Under the pieces are notes generated by a model, which was not told the origin of the DNA, searched no databases, and was given only the letters and a program-made list of their open reading frames with translations. From Gonocerus acuteangulatus (Eukaryota > Arthropoda > Insecta > Hemiptera > Coreidae), in the NCBI GenBank assembly GCA_946811695.1, contig OX328123.1, positions 47,013,753-47,077,752 on the forward strand: 64,000 nucleotides of DNA. Reading direction: 5' to 3'. Positions 12,001 to 22,997 of the stretch are shown here, piece after piece (within the stretch, counting starts at the first letter, position 1; every line of letters begins with the position of its first letter). A program made the position numbers and the translations under genes.

Positions 12001-13458
12001 TAATGAATACGGTTGACAACCCTGTAAAAAATAATGAAAACTTATTAACAGAGAATGCCGGGATTGCAATGCTGAAGAAAATATAAGCAAATTTTCATCT
12101 TTAGTATTTGTGTCGTTTAACGGTTCATCAATGTTATCCAATTGAAGATATATGGATGAAATCGCCGGAGATTGCAAGAACTACTCCATTGGTTTCCTCG
12201 ATGTAACACAACCAAGGCTTGCTAGATTCAACGAGCAAGGTTCGGTTGGATAGAGATCAATGTGTCGGCAATAAAAATGAGCCTTTTTGCCTCAAAACAA
12301 AACTGTAGACACTTTGGAGCATCTTTGTTCCTCGTTGTACTATTTTTTTAGTCAACACTACTTTTTTATTTATTTGTATTTTTTTTACAACTATGTTATT
12401 GTATGATTGGTATTTTACTGAATTTATTTAGAAAAATGTAGAGAGGATGGACCTTAGCTTGGTATAAAACTATTAACTCTAGCGATATTAATTGGGATTC
12501 ATGAAGTGGAGGTAATTTTTTTTTTTAATTTTTATTTCGATGACATAATGTCGTTATTTTTTATTCGCCCGCGTTCTGTTCCATCTAGGGAATTTATAAT
12601 CAAACTAGTGCTAGTTTTAATTGAATGATACGCATATGATTGAGGCGATGACTTTCAAAATAGGTTAAGTCCATTTTGTTATCAAATTAATTTATTTTCT
12701 AAAAAGAATTTTTTCCCCCACAGCAAAAACCTTTTTTTGGAAATTCAATTAATCTCATTAAAAATAAGAAAATGAATGTTAGTTTGGCCTCGTATATATT
12801 AATTTCCTAAAGGAATAATACTAGCATAGGCGTTTTTTGTGTCCCCTGAATAGTTTTACGATTTGGACAGATCCTTTTTTGAAAGTCGACAAGTCAATTG
12901 TGAATCGTCTTACTTGCGGATTCTCTTAAATAAATGAATAAATAACATTCAACCAATAAAAAAGAATTCCAGGAAATCAATTATAATCTATTACCAGCTT
13001 TAACACAAGTAGATTTAATATTTTGGTTGAGTATACTTACAACAGATGTATTATAGCCTCCACCAGTAACTAGGCCGTTGTAGCTGATGAACCCCCAGGC
13101 AGGTTCCAAGTAACCACCACTGCACCCGAAGCCGCAAGGTCCGCAACAGGATAATAACTCCTCTTCAGATAATGGCATTGTAAAGGTTCCATTTGAAGCG
13201 ATGCAGACTCGATCAGAGAAGGCACTTGCTACTGCTACAGCCTGAAACGTCACAAATTATAGACAATAGTCCGAGAAGGCTTGAAGAAAATAACGCTCAG
13301 ATTTAAAGTTAGTTCCAAAATATGTTAAAAGGAACTAACACAATTTGTATATAGCAGTCTTAGCATTAGTATAGTATTGAATTAAAATGGTTTTATCATA
13401 TGTTAAAAATGAAACTATAAAACTCGGTGCTCATGGCCTTAGTAGTCGATGCACCCAA

Positions 13459-13514
<56 letters not shown>

Positions 13515-15750
13515 ACGCTCAGAAAATATAGATTCGTCAAGTCTGATTTTCTTGAGTGAAAAAGTAAGGTTTTGCTCCTTTGTAGTTTTTATAACTAAGT
13601 CTAGTTGCTTAAAGCATTATTAATGCAGTTCTACCGCTTTCAGCGAAAAGTCAACTCGCCAGGAAGAAGCCTTAGGTTTTGGCATCAGGTTTACACTTGG
13701 GCGTCCAGCCAATCACACTTGATATCACAGCTTGGAAAGATAACTCGTCCAAAGGAGCCACGGATCCCCGTATCGCCAAATGCATCCCAATCTTCGTGTC
13801 ATATAAGCCCCAAAGTAGGTAATCCTACTGGGATTAAATCACTGGACGTACACCGTCCATGGAGCGCGTGTTATCAATTGCGCTAAGAAGATTTAGGCAG
13901 AGTAAAACGCGTCATATTTTCATGTCTATATATTATACACTAGTTAAATAAATTTAAACTCTGACGTGGGTACCTATTCTGAGCCTTATATGACAACACC
14001 ATTGGCTTCAACTAAATATCATAATTTCTGTTTCTCTCTCAAGCTTTGGTCCTTTGAATGAATTAACTTGTTAAGTCCGGTAGTATTTTTGCCAGGACAC
14101 TCGAGAGCATAAAACCAGAAGATCCTAGTTCAAATCTCTACCTAATGAATTGGATTTCAAAGACAAATAATAATGATTTTTATGAAGTAAGTCAATGACG
14201 GTCTTGACTATTCTGTGTAGTATCGGGGGCGTATATAGGAAATCATTTGGGGGGGGGGGGATTGGGACCACCGGGAGGTTCGGGGTATGGAATACCCGCC
14301 TAGATGTGGGGGTCTTGGTATATAATAAACATTTTATTGTAAAATGGTTTTGATGTCCTCTTACACCTAATAAACCAAGGTAAATTTTGAAGACCTTTTG
14401 TGGATTTTATATGCATTTTTTACATAAAATGAACCAAAACGGCAAAATGAACTTACTTTTTTAACTGAATGATTTGTAATTTTTGATCCATTTCTATGAT
14501 TTGTACAATTTTTATGCTACCATTTGTATTAGACTGATCAATTTTATGTACACAGAAACTAAACATTTCTCATCTCACTTGCAGCCATCCCTACAAGCGA
14601 ATTGCCGTTCAGAGCTAACAACCTAAGACTTAGAATTATTAGCCAACTAGAATTTTCTGAACTAATTAGTGTTATTTATGTTATTTTTGAGGTGTTAATG
14701 ACACATTTTTACCGATTAAATACAAATTTCGGGGAGGTGGGGGGGCTGCAGCCCCCCTTTATGTACGCCTATGTATAGTATACTATGGTTTCTAAATCCT
14801 TCTTTCTAAGGGAAACCGAGTATTATCTTACATAAAACAATCTATTAATGATATTAAATTTATGTTATTATATTGCAGCTTACCCAACATGATCCACAGT
14901 TTCCCTGATCTCTGATTTGACCTATTGAAGGGCATTGTAGCCATTCCTTCCTAGCATCGAATTCTTCCGGGATTTCTATATCGCCGAGAAGATGATCTCT
15001 AAGCGGTAGATTTATTTCTGTGTTTCTTACTCCAAGAAGTTTCTTAACCGATGACGCTGTTACATGATCTGGCAGGTCACTGTTAGCCTAAAAAATATAT
15101 CAGTTATTATTGAGTATAACTACAGGAGAGCTAAGCTCTGTGAATGTTCTTGTTTTCTGGGTATATTTTAGAATTTACTCAAAATCAGACCGAGTCTCAT
15201 GGAATAACTGTATACTTTGTAAACAATAATTGTATAAACAGAATAACCAATTTATTTTCATTGATCAAAGGAATTATTGTTTCATTAATTCGACGAAAAC
15301 TGTAGGAGTTTCAAAGTACACGGTTGCTGGTAGAGAAGGAAGATCTTCGGTAAAATGAAAACGTCAAAATTCCTTCACAACTAATTTCATTTTTCGAGCT
15401 AATAGCTTTCAGGAGCTCCTGCTGTCATCTTCAGAGCTTATAACGAGTTCAGCTTCACGGCTGAGGGCTGACAGCCAGTCATCTTATATCTTAAATTTTA
15501 TGTCTAAATGTAGCAAATTGTTCTAATGGAAAATTGATTTTACCCAAATCTCACATGAAATACCCTTTTGACTATACTAATAATTAGAAAAACTAATATA
15601 AACATATTAGCAATCTATATATAATACAAATACCTTCCATGTAGTTGGGATAGAGTTGACTTGTACAGCAATGTACTTCAAGTTATCTGAATCTATGTGG
15701 CCTCCATGTGCACAACCCGCCAGGAGGAGGATAAAAACTAATTTATTCAT
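9095..15750 (-). CDS. Cathepsin B-like cysteine protease, copy 1 (6 coding exons, 334 aa)
   Basis: Lysosomal or gut-lumen papain-family (C1A) protease. Coding exons on the minus strand: 15634-15750, 14884-15087, 13041-13241, 11868-12021, 10126-10248 and 9095-9300. All junctions are GT-AG and the phases join (1005 nt including TAA). Residues 1-16 form a signal peptide; the propeptide follows and includes a TTWK motif. The mature start is near [11 protein letters not shown]. The catalytic Cys lies in QGNCGSCW at the end of exon 2, the His in [11 protein letters not shown] and the Asn in ANSWN, both in exon 6. The occluding loop keeps both His (CEHH) and has paired Cys. Gly replaces the S2-pocket Glu (CGIESG). 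Two N-glycosylation sequons (NGT, NTS) are present. The listed start has an acceptor AG directly before the ATG, so an upstream exon exists. It was not located and could add one in-frame Met. No clear AATAAA was seen downstream. Introns 2, 4 and 5 hold transposons. Confidence 0.93.
9427..9900. mobile_element. Inverted-repeat (foldback/MITE-like) element in intron 5 of copy 1
   Basis: The left arm at about 9427-9533 (ACACAGGTCAACATTTGATC, ... CACTCGGAGCGGTATGGTCC, ... CGCTGATTACTATGAG) is mirrored on the opposite strand at about 9789-9900. Two related GAGGTCCCTGAGTC blocks lie inside. There is no coding capacity, so a non-autonomous DNA element is likely; the superfamily is unknown. Confidence 0.65.
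10570..11595 (+). pseudogene. Ty1/copia-like pol remnant (RT and RNase H)
   Basis: The conceptual translation, across several frame shifts and stops, shows the copia reverse transcriptase start ([21 protein letters not shown]), a [16 protein letters not shown] block and [16 protein letters not shown]. Next come the catalytic [10 protein letters not shown] and a late YTDADFAG...STSGVSI block from RNase H. No LTRs were recognised at either side, so this is an internal fragment. It lies in intron 4 of cathepsin copy 1, opposite to the gene. Confidence 0.8.
11600..11867. other. Intron 4 remainder, no feature
   Basis: AT-rich intronic sequence between the copia relic and exon 4. No gene or recognised repeat. 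Confidence 0.4.
12500..12900 (-). repeat. Dispersed repeat, inverted copy of 42130-42440
   Basis: The reverse complement carries GTCGACTTTCAAAAAAGGAT, GGGACACAAAAAACG, GCTAGTA, AACATTCATTTTCTTATTTT, ATGGACTTAA and GTCATCGCCTCAAT in the same order as 42130-42440 on the plus strand. Here it sits in intron 3 of cathepsin copy 1; the other copy sits upstream of copy 2. No coding capacity. The class is unknown. Confidence 0.6.
13430..13512 (+). mobile_element. SINE 3' tail with long poly(A)
   Basis: CTCGGTGCTCATGGCC...GTCGATGCACCCAATAT, a diverged shared SINE 3' block, is followed by about 50 A. It lies in intron 2 of cathepsin copy 1, opposite in orientation to the gene. Confidence 0.5.
13513..14226. 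other. Intron 2 of copy 1, no gene seen
   Basis: A 93-codon open frame at 13605-13886 has no recognisable domain and no splice support. A weak B-box-like AGTTCAAATCTC near 14130 was noted but is not enough for a SINE call. Confidence 0.4.
14227..14771 (-). mobile_element. MITE of the GGGCGTATATA family, longest copy
   Basis: Left end GGGCGTATATAGG, right end TATGTACGCCTA. Near the right end lies the palindromic GGGGGGCTGCAGCCCCCC core. Relative to the copies at 1308 and 51351 it is reversed. At about 545 bp it is the longest copy, and no open frame is recognisable. It lies in intron 2 of cathepsin copy 1. Confidence 0.65.
15088..15633. other. Intron 1 of cathepsin copy 1
   Basis: No repeat or gene recognised. 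It is bounded by a GTATTT donor and a TTTTTTAG acceptor. Confidence 0.5.
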
Positions 15751-15843
15751 CTAAAACTAAAAGGAGAAATTATTTATTTATATTAAAATTACAAAACATT
15801 CATCAGAAGTTACATATATCTGGTTTACGGTAAATTAGCTGTA

Positions 15844-15883
<40 letters not shown>

Positions 15884-15972
15884 TTTATCGTACAACCAAA
15901 AAAATAGTTTTCTTCATTGTATACAATACAGCATCAGCCTTCCTTAATTTTCAGACGTTGCATTTTATAAAA
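15751..15972. other. Upstream flank of copy 1, with A36 run
   Basis: The acceptor TTTTAG directly abuts the ATG of copy 1. A pure run of about 36 A at 15848-15881 is the only other feature. No TATA or initiator could be assigned. Confidence 0.4.
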
Positions 15973-16570
15973 TACTAGCTGTTACCCAGTGTGCCATGCT
16001 ACACCTACTTTCTCCCCGTATCAAGATCTACCTGTATACCCAGTTACGTCGCAATCGGTCAAACGGTGTGAATTTGTTTATATCTGGCTAGTGCTGTCTC
16101 GTGAAACAGCCATCAGAGGCCAGCACCACAGCAATTCATAAAACAGCCGACAGAGGCCAGCAGCACGGTCTGCGAGTAGATAGCTCTTATCAAAGAAAGG
16201 CCAGCGCTCCTTAGTTGGACAGTGACTGTTGATATAAAATTGAAATAAACTGGATTACATGATTATATAATGATGTAAAGTCATCAATTAGTTCGAGTTA
16301 TTCTAATTATCAAGAACATCAACAAATAAATTTGAGACATTATTCAAAATAGCTGTCGATTCAAAATAGCTGTCAGAATCTGAATGGTTCAGTGTAGCCA
16401 ATTTTTCTTGAACAAAACTTTTGACCTTTTGACCAAATTTTGAAATTTGACCATTTTGACCAAGCCTAGGAGATTTCCCGTATCAGACCTACCTATGTGC
16501 CAAGTTTGGTCACAATCGGTCAAACGGTGTAGATTTGTATAAGGAACACGTGATTTTTATATAGATAGAT
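15973..16570 (+). mobile_element. LINE 3'-end-like repeats, two adjacent partial copies
   Basis: TACTAGCTGTTACCCAGTGT at 15973 with a CGGTCAAACGGTGTG block near 16057. A second CGGTCAAACGGTGTAGATT block follows near 16518, with AACACGTGATTTTTATATAGATAGATA. These are the same blocks as 2422-2646 and 32350-32600. The terminal ATAGATAGATA is typical of RTE-like LINE tails. Confidence 0.5.
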
Positions 16571-16659
16571 ACATTTTTTTAATAACTTAGTGTGCGGCGT
16601 GCCGAACCCTATGTAGCTTGAAAATAAAAACATATTTGAGGACTGAATTAAGCTGTTGC

Positions 16660-17060
16660 CAACTTCCTGTAACATTTTATATGATGTTTTGGCGAAGTCA
16701 AGGTATGTGGAAAATGGCCATTCGAAAGCTTACTGAAAATGTTCTGAAGTAATTTCTGCTGTGATTATGTCAATGGGAGAATGAAGTGCCTAAAACTTCG
16801 AAATTCTTAATTATGTTCTTTTGAATGGGTATTTACCTCTCTTTTTAATTGTTTGTTGTTATTTTTAATTGCATTTAACAGTAAAAGATTAAAAATACTC
16901 TTTTTACCAAAACGTTTACTAAAAAGTAAAATAAAGTTAGAAAATGAGAAACGTATTAGTTATAATGTTTCCAAGAGGGAACGTTCTTCTCGAGAGTATC
17001 CGCTTAGGATACTGCTAGTTTCCTGTTATGGCGCCTTTACCTATTGGGCATAATCGTAAT
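16660..17060 (+). repeat. Dispersed unclassified repeat
   Basis: Blocks GGCCATTCGAAAGCTTACTG, GTGCCTAAAACTTCGAAATT and later GAGTATCCGCTTAGGATACTG and GTTTCCTGTTATGGCGCC. These recur in varied order near 30360-30620, 33340-33560 (reversed), 34100-34330, 36780-36970 and 49140-49230 (reversed). No coding capacity. Confidence 0.5.
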
Positions 17061-17624
17061 ATAAAATGAAGGTGCTAAACGTTTTAGAAGAGAATAAAAA
17101 ATAAAAAATAAATATATTAATTATTAAATTAATTAATTAATTAAAAATTATCAATATTAAAATATATATTACCTTTGAAGTTCCTCAACGTACGACGAAT
17201 AAATGAGCAGTATTTTATTCCAATATTATATATACTATGATAATAAATTAAGCTATCATTTAAAATAATCTGATCCTTATAATCTTTCTAATACCGAGAT
17301 TGTCTATTGCAGACGTCAAGAATAAAGGATTGCAACTTACAAGATTAGATAATGACGATGAAAATAGTCATAATTATAACTTAATAATAACCACGTTCAG
17401 AAAATTAATAAATAAACCTTCATTATTAAGATATTTAGCTCAGATTGCGTATTCATTATTTTTAACTGCGTCGATGAAAGCCGAACATAGACGACGATCA
17501 GAGAGAATACATTTCCAACATCTCTAATGGAAAATATCTCTATATTTTTATAAGTATATATATATCTATATTTACCAATAAAACAATACACCAAGCTTTT
17601 TTTTTTTTTTTTTTTTTTTTCTTC
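17061..17624. other. AT-rich non-coding DNA
   Basis: ATTAATTA-rich sequence with short open frames on both strands. Nothing recognisable was found. Confidence 0.35.
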
Positions 17625-17890
17625 TGTTAATAATGAAATGACGTATAAAAGATAGGAAAAATGTCTGCTAGAGATTGTGCGCCCGTTTTCCGTATTTTAT
17701 GCTCATTTTTTTTTATTTTATTTATTTTTTTTTTTTCAAAAATTACAGACATTCCAGAGCGGATATCTCTAAAGCTAAAGATATCATGAGAAACTTGATT
17801 GAATAGAACATGTAGCAAATTTAATCAGCTCTTATTTGTATTAGAATGACCATGTCGCTAGGGCGCTTGTAGTCCAAACAAAGTTATGAT
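17625..17890. repeat. Diverged copy of the 23-28 kb foldback repeat
   Basis: Contains AGAGCGGATATCTCTAAAGC, GATATCATGAGAAACTTGAT, AATAGAACATGTAGCAAATT, CATGTCGCTAGGGCGC and CCAAACAAAGTTATGA. The same order is found at 27780-28040. Confidence 0.6.
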
Positions 17891-17974
17891 GACATTATAT
17901 TGAAATAAACCATATGTATTTAATTTTACATGTTTGAAATTTAATTTAAAAGAAAATGGAAAATTTGATTGATA

Positions 17975-18051
17975 ATGGCTGATGACGAGTTTTGGGAATA
18001 CCTTACAGGAATAAAAAAAACTAACGATGATTGCGAACTTCTTGAAGCAAG
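17975..18051 (+). CDS. Candidate first coding exon of an unrecognised gene
   Basis: ATG in a good start context (A at -3, G at +4) opens 25 codons beginning MADDEFWEYLTG. It ends GAAGCAAG before a GTATTA donor, leaving two bases of the next codon. The acidic, non-repetitive composition looks protein-like. The nearest downstream plus-strand terminal exon is 28700-29049, but it needs a different phase, so at least one further exon would be required if they belong together. An acceptor at 18377, inside the Jockey fragment, would be in phase. I do not recognise the protein. Confidence 0.4.
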
Positions 18052-18354
18052 GTATTATAGTTTCAAAAATATTCTTAAATATTTATTAGTGTGGTTTTTG
18101 GATTAACCTATAATATATTTCTTATGGCCTAGTAGAATACATGTGTTTCTGGTTTTATATTCCTGCAAGAATGAAAGAAAATATTATTGTAATTGTATGA
18201 TTTTTCTTTTAAAATTCAATGAAGTAGAAAAATATTTTAAAAATTGTGAGATTTTATTTCACCATATGGTATAAATAATACTTTCTTAAAATATGTACTC
18301 GATACATCAATATTACCTTATGCCACCAATTGCATTGCAAATGTGATTATTTAA

Positions 18355-18753
18355 ATGTTATATTATTTATTTTTTAGACTGTTGAACCGCGAATCACATT
18401 TAAGTACTGAAAACAAACTGATCATTTACAAATCACTACTGCAACCCATTTGGACATACGGTTCAGAACTATGGGGAACTGCGAAAACATCGAACATTAG
18501 ACGAATTCAAACATTCCAATCCAAGGTCCTAAGAACACTAGTCGATGCTCCTTTTTATGTTTCCAACCTCAACCTCCATAAAGACCTCAATATCCCACTC
18601 GTTAATGATGTTGTATTATCCAGATTCCAACGTTTCCATCCTAAACTTTCCGCTCATCAAAATCCTGAAGTCCTCTCCCTATCAAGTGCCACCCACCCAC
18701 TCTTTCCACCGAGGCGACTCAAAAGACATTGGCCTAGAGATCTGCTGCAGTGA
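18355..18753 (+). pseudogene. Jockey-like LINE fragment (RT C-terminal region)
   Basis: An open 132-codon stretch with the Jockey-clade thumb/C-terminal signature: NRESHLSTENKLIIYKSLL, QPIWTYGSELWGTA, FQSKVLRTLVDAP and LNIPLVNDV. It ends at a stop after RPRDLLQ-like residues. Endonuclease and the catalytic RT core are missing, so it is a 5'-truncated or excised piece. A poly-pyrimidine AG at 18377 lies in phase with the donor at 18051. Confidence 0.75.
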
Positions 18754-18969
18754 CCAAGTGAAGTGTTAGCAATGGCTTTCCCTTTGTTCAAGTGCGACAA
18801 TTTTCTGTGGCTCACCGATCTTTCTTCGACTGCAGCCACTGGTCGGAGCATAAGGGAGCTTGTGTAGGCACCTCTCAACGTCATCTTTCTGACGTTAATC
18901 GAGGATGAAGTTGGGAGGCCTTGAGTACAGAACCTTCATATTGTATCATTCATCATATTACCAGATGTA

Positions 18970-21043
18970 TTTATATGCAGAATCAACTCCTTTCAGAGTA
19001 TCAATGTGGCTTCAGATCGAATCACTCGACTATAGACCATATAGTTACTTTAGAAAGTGAAATATTAGACTCGTTCATTAATTAGGAATCCATAATAGCC
19101 GTCTCTTTCGATATAGAAAAAGCTTATGATACAGTTTGGCGCCGACCTATTCTATCAAAATTATCCGAATGGAATATTCAAGGAAATTTCCTCAATTTTG
19201 TATTAAATTTCCTTTCGAATAGAACATTTCGTGTAAAAGTTGGAACCACTGCTTCCAACATCTTCCAACAAGAAAACGGAGTGCCTCAAGGCAGTGTGAT
19301 AAGTACAACGCTTTTTAAAATAGCTATGGACACCGTCCGCGAGCGTATTACACCACCAGTAAGATATCGTCTGTATGTGGATGATTTGCTTATCTACATT
19401 CGAACAAAAGATATTGAATATGCCACTACATTAATACAAGAGACAGTAGATAAACTCGAGAATTGGAGTGATACTAACGGACTCAACCTTTCCACCCTAA
19501 AAACTCAAAGTATCATTTTTACCAAAAAGAGACAGATCCCACAAATCCAATTAACTCTCAAAAATTCCCCAATTAAACTGACTAACCAAATTAAATTTTT
19601 AGGACTCATATTTGACTCGAGACTAACCTGGGTTCCCCTCTTAAAGAGTCTCGTTGATAGATGTAAAAATCTTTACATCTCTTGAGGATTCTATGCAATA
19701 CCAAGTGGGGTGCAGACAGAAGTGTAATGCTGACACTATACCGTGCATATACCAGGTCCCTTCTAGACTACGGAAGTGTTGCGTACTCTTCTGCCAAGCC
19801 CAGTACACTTAAAATACTAGACTCGATACAAAATTTAGGCTTACGGATTGCAACTGGAGCTTTTAGAACAAGCCCGGCCAACAGTCTCCATGTGGAATGC
19901 GGAGAACTTCCTCTGGAGTTCAGACGTATGCTAAACTGTTTAAAATTCACATTAAAATCTGCATCTATGAACAACGCATGCACCCCTAGACGGACTGACG
20001 AAGTGACGGTGCGGAAATACCAAACACAACCATCTAGGTAACGCCCATTGCTAGTTAGATACGAATCCTACTCCCATGGTACGAATATACAAAGAACTGA
20101 ACTTTACGTTAGACCCTCACCGACTTACCAACCATGGACTATACACAACCTAAGATTTGACTTGGAACTGACAAAATTTAAAAAGAAAAACCCCTTATCT
20201 ACACATACTTACAAACACAACTTCAAAGCACATCTACAAAAAAATACAGATACGTTATTCATCTACAAGGACGGATCTAAGACTTCACTAGGCACGGCCG
20301 CAGCAGCTGTAATTGATAAAAAGACCGTCAGCATTAAACTGCCAGACCTTACAAGCAGCTATTCAGCTGAACTGCATGCCATTCTACTCGCCTTAGAGAA
20401 CATACAGGACGTAACACAAGACAGGATAACGATATGTACTGACTCACTCAGCGCAATAACAGGACTACAGAACACTTACAATCCAAACCCACTTAACATA
20501 CAAATACTACAACGGATTTACGACACGAAGAAACTGATCACAATATACTGGCTCCCAGGACACGAAGACATTGAACAAAATACAATAGTCGACAAAATTG
20601 CCAAGACTGCAACAAAACAACTACAACAGGACATAAACCACATAACGTACAGAGATATGCAGAATGAAGCCAAGAAAATAGTTATAGAGAAGTGGCAGGG
20701 ACCCTGGCACATGAAAATAGACAACAAACTAAGAGAAATTAAACAAACAGTCGGTAAATGGTCATCCAGCATAAGGCAGATTAGAAGAGAAGAAGTTGTC
20801 TTATGCCGCCTAAGAATAGGCCATTCACGGCTGACGCACGTACACCTCATGACGAGACAGGACAGACCGACATGTGAAGTATTTAACATTCCACTGACAA
20901 TAAAACACATACTGACTGAATGTCGGTTGAGAGAAAACTATGACTTACCGGACAACATGACTGAACTACTCTCAGATAAAAGCCAGTATATAGACAAGAT
21001 ATATACATATTTAAAAAATACAAATATATTTAACAAACTGTGA
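18970..21043 (+). pseudogene. I-clade-like LINE ORF2 remnant (RT plus RNase H)
   Basis: The conceptual product begins within the reverse transcriptase: YQCGFRSNHSTID, FDIEKAYDTVW, GVPQGSVIS and the catalytic LYVDDLLIY. It continues through the thumb (KFLGLIFDSRLTWV). An RNase H domain follows, with acidic residues in YKDGS, SAELHAI and CTDSLSA and a WLPGHEDI...VDKIAK block. The C-terminus has LCRLRIGHSRLTH and C...H...C spacing. Lesions are an in-frame TAG near 19086, a frame change near 19683 and a TAA at 20039. The endonuclease is absent. The 331-codon end segment (20048-21043) is intact. The same family supplies 42510-48530. Confidence 0.8.
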
Positions 21044-21759
21044 CGATACGTCACATAATAAGATCCTCTATTTACGTATCTGTCTAACATTATTTGTACA
21101 GGTAATCTGAAAACCAGATGTATCTATCTTTGAGAATAATATTACACCAATCTATTTCAAGCATTAACTAAATCTGAACATAAACAATACAGACACAAAC
21201 TAAACTGTTTGCTATGAACAAATTGCAGCATTAAATACATTTTAATTGGTAAATTACTGTGTAGCGAAAAACAATAACAATAAAAACAAGCAATGTAGTA
21301 ATAATGTGCAATATTAGTATATGGATAATGATAAGGAATAATGTAATAATAATAATGTGTAATATAAGTATATATATATAATAAGGAATAAATGTAATAA
21401 TAATAATAATATTAATGAATAAAATAATTACATAGATATAATAATGTACGCTATAAGTCTATAGATAATAATAATGTATAATGTATGTATAATGTAAATA
21501 TAAACAATATGGATATAGTGCAGTAATATACGCTTATGTATATATGTGTGTGTATGTGTATGAATTCTGTAATCATGTCATCATCATTTATTGTCAAATC
21601 ATCATATCTCCATTTATTGTTAAATCATCATTTATTGTAATCACTGTTATTATCATTTATGTAATCATCATTTATTTTGTAATCATGTAATCATCGTTTA
21701 TTGTTATAGAGTATATCGCTAAAAACTGCGAAACTTTTAATAAATAAATAAATAAAAAA

Positions 21760-21762
<3 letters not shown>
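21044..21762 (+). mobile_element. 3' UTR of the I-like LINE
   Basis: Very AT-rich, with recurring AATAATGTGTAATATAAGTAT and TCATTTATTGTAATCATC segments, ending in TAATAAATAAATAAA. I-element LINEs commonly end in TAA-type repeats, which fits. The exact end is not certain. Confidence 0.5.

Positions 21763-21808
<46 letters not shown>
21763..21808. repeat. (TA)n microsatellite
   Basis: About 22 TA units, just after the I-like LINE tail and before a short fragment (CCATAGGGACCTCGCGATGG) of the TA-tailed retroposon seen at 8467. Confidence 0.9.
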
Positions 21809-21811
<3 letters not shown>

Positions 21812-22690
21812 TATTTTAATTAATTAATTTCTAGTACATTTGCTCCCTCCATCCATAGGGACCTCGCGATGGAATCCGGAGATGCCGACTAGTATACAAA
21901 ATGACGATTCCAAATGAAATCAAAAACTATTTAACATATTCCTATAACCTAATGGTAAATGGTGAATTACCTAAGGCAAATAAGTAGGTCAATGATTTGA
22001 AATACATTGACTACTGGCTCACCTGAGGATAGCAAACTGATCTACAGGGATGTGAGGTCTGGGCGGGTGCCCTGGAAAAGGAATGCCATAGAAGAAAACT
22101 AGCTTCAGTTCAGGGCAGAGCTGCGTCTAGCATGGCTTATCAGACTAACACCATGGGAGGATTTTGGCGGCTGAGAGTCCCACATACTTGGGGTTTGTAC
22201 GTAAAAAACCACTAGAAGGGCTTTTAGTTTTTCGCTCATTGAAAAAAAGAAAAGAAAACTAGCTCGTCTGCTTCGAAGCATCAGCCAATAAAGTCCGCCT
22301 TGTAATATGCTGTATTTTACAAATACTTTGTATAAACTATTAAATATCATTCACATTATGTGTCATTGATTTTGATTATTACAATTAAAATATTATTTTG
22401 TTTTTTTGTTTGTCACTAAATAGAAAAGTTAATCATCCATTTTCATAAATATAAATGCACACAAACACAACTATATTGAGGAGTAATGGACTTAATATGA
22501 GTATATTTAATTTAATTTTAGCTGTCAGAAGAGAAAATATATCTTCACTGTAAGGAAATGAAGAAAAATAAGGAATGCAAAAAAGTATTCTGAGTAATAG
22601 CAGTTTCCTAAACAATGGCACAAGGTAAACTTTTTTTACTCCTGAAATATATATTGTTCGCCAATGATGTTACAAAATGAGTTCAAATAA

Positions 22691-22693
<3 letters not shown>
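21809..22693. other. Non-coding DNA
   Basis: A fragment of the TA-tailed retroposon lies at about 21850-21915. No gene is recognised in the rest. Confidence 0.4.
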
Positions 22694-22724
<31 letters not shown>

Positions 22725-22880
22725 TTTAACGTTCATTTATTATTGACAAAGAATTTTAGGGTGGCTTATCTGTAGGTTACCACACTTTTCTAGCCAGAAT
22801 AGGGCTGAAGCCTTTTATTTTTTCAAAAGAAAATCCACCAACCCAAGTGGGAATCGAACTCACGACCTTAGACACGGTGA
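22694..22880 (-). mobile_element. tRNA-derived SINE, 5'-truncated
   Basis: On the minus strand a pol III B box (GAGTTCGATTCC) with flanking GGTCGTG and CCACTTGGG lies near the 5' end (about 22850-22861). A body of about 130 nt follows, then ATAATAAATGAACGTTAAAGTT and a poly(A) of about 27. The same tail begins a second copy at the right edge of the window (63975). The A box is not recognisable, so the head is truncated. Confidence 0.6.
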
Positions 22881-22997
22881 TATATAAATAAATAAAAATG
22901 TTCAAATTTTCGTACTAGGCGGAAGATCAAAAAATCTTTATTTCGTCCCTACACAACTTTCTGGTGCCCCTTCAGGGGAACAAGTTACTAATATAAA

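Noticed and set aside
13605..13886. 93-codon ORF in intron 2 of copy 1
   Set aside because: No recognisable domain and no conserved counterpart in the other copies.
14090..14180. tRNA or tRNA-SINE from a B-box-like AGTTCAAATCTC
   Set aside because: No A box at proper spacing, no cloverleaf and no second copy.
20518..20910. 130-codon minus ORF
   Set aside because: Antisense shadow of the LINE RNase H frame.
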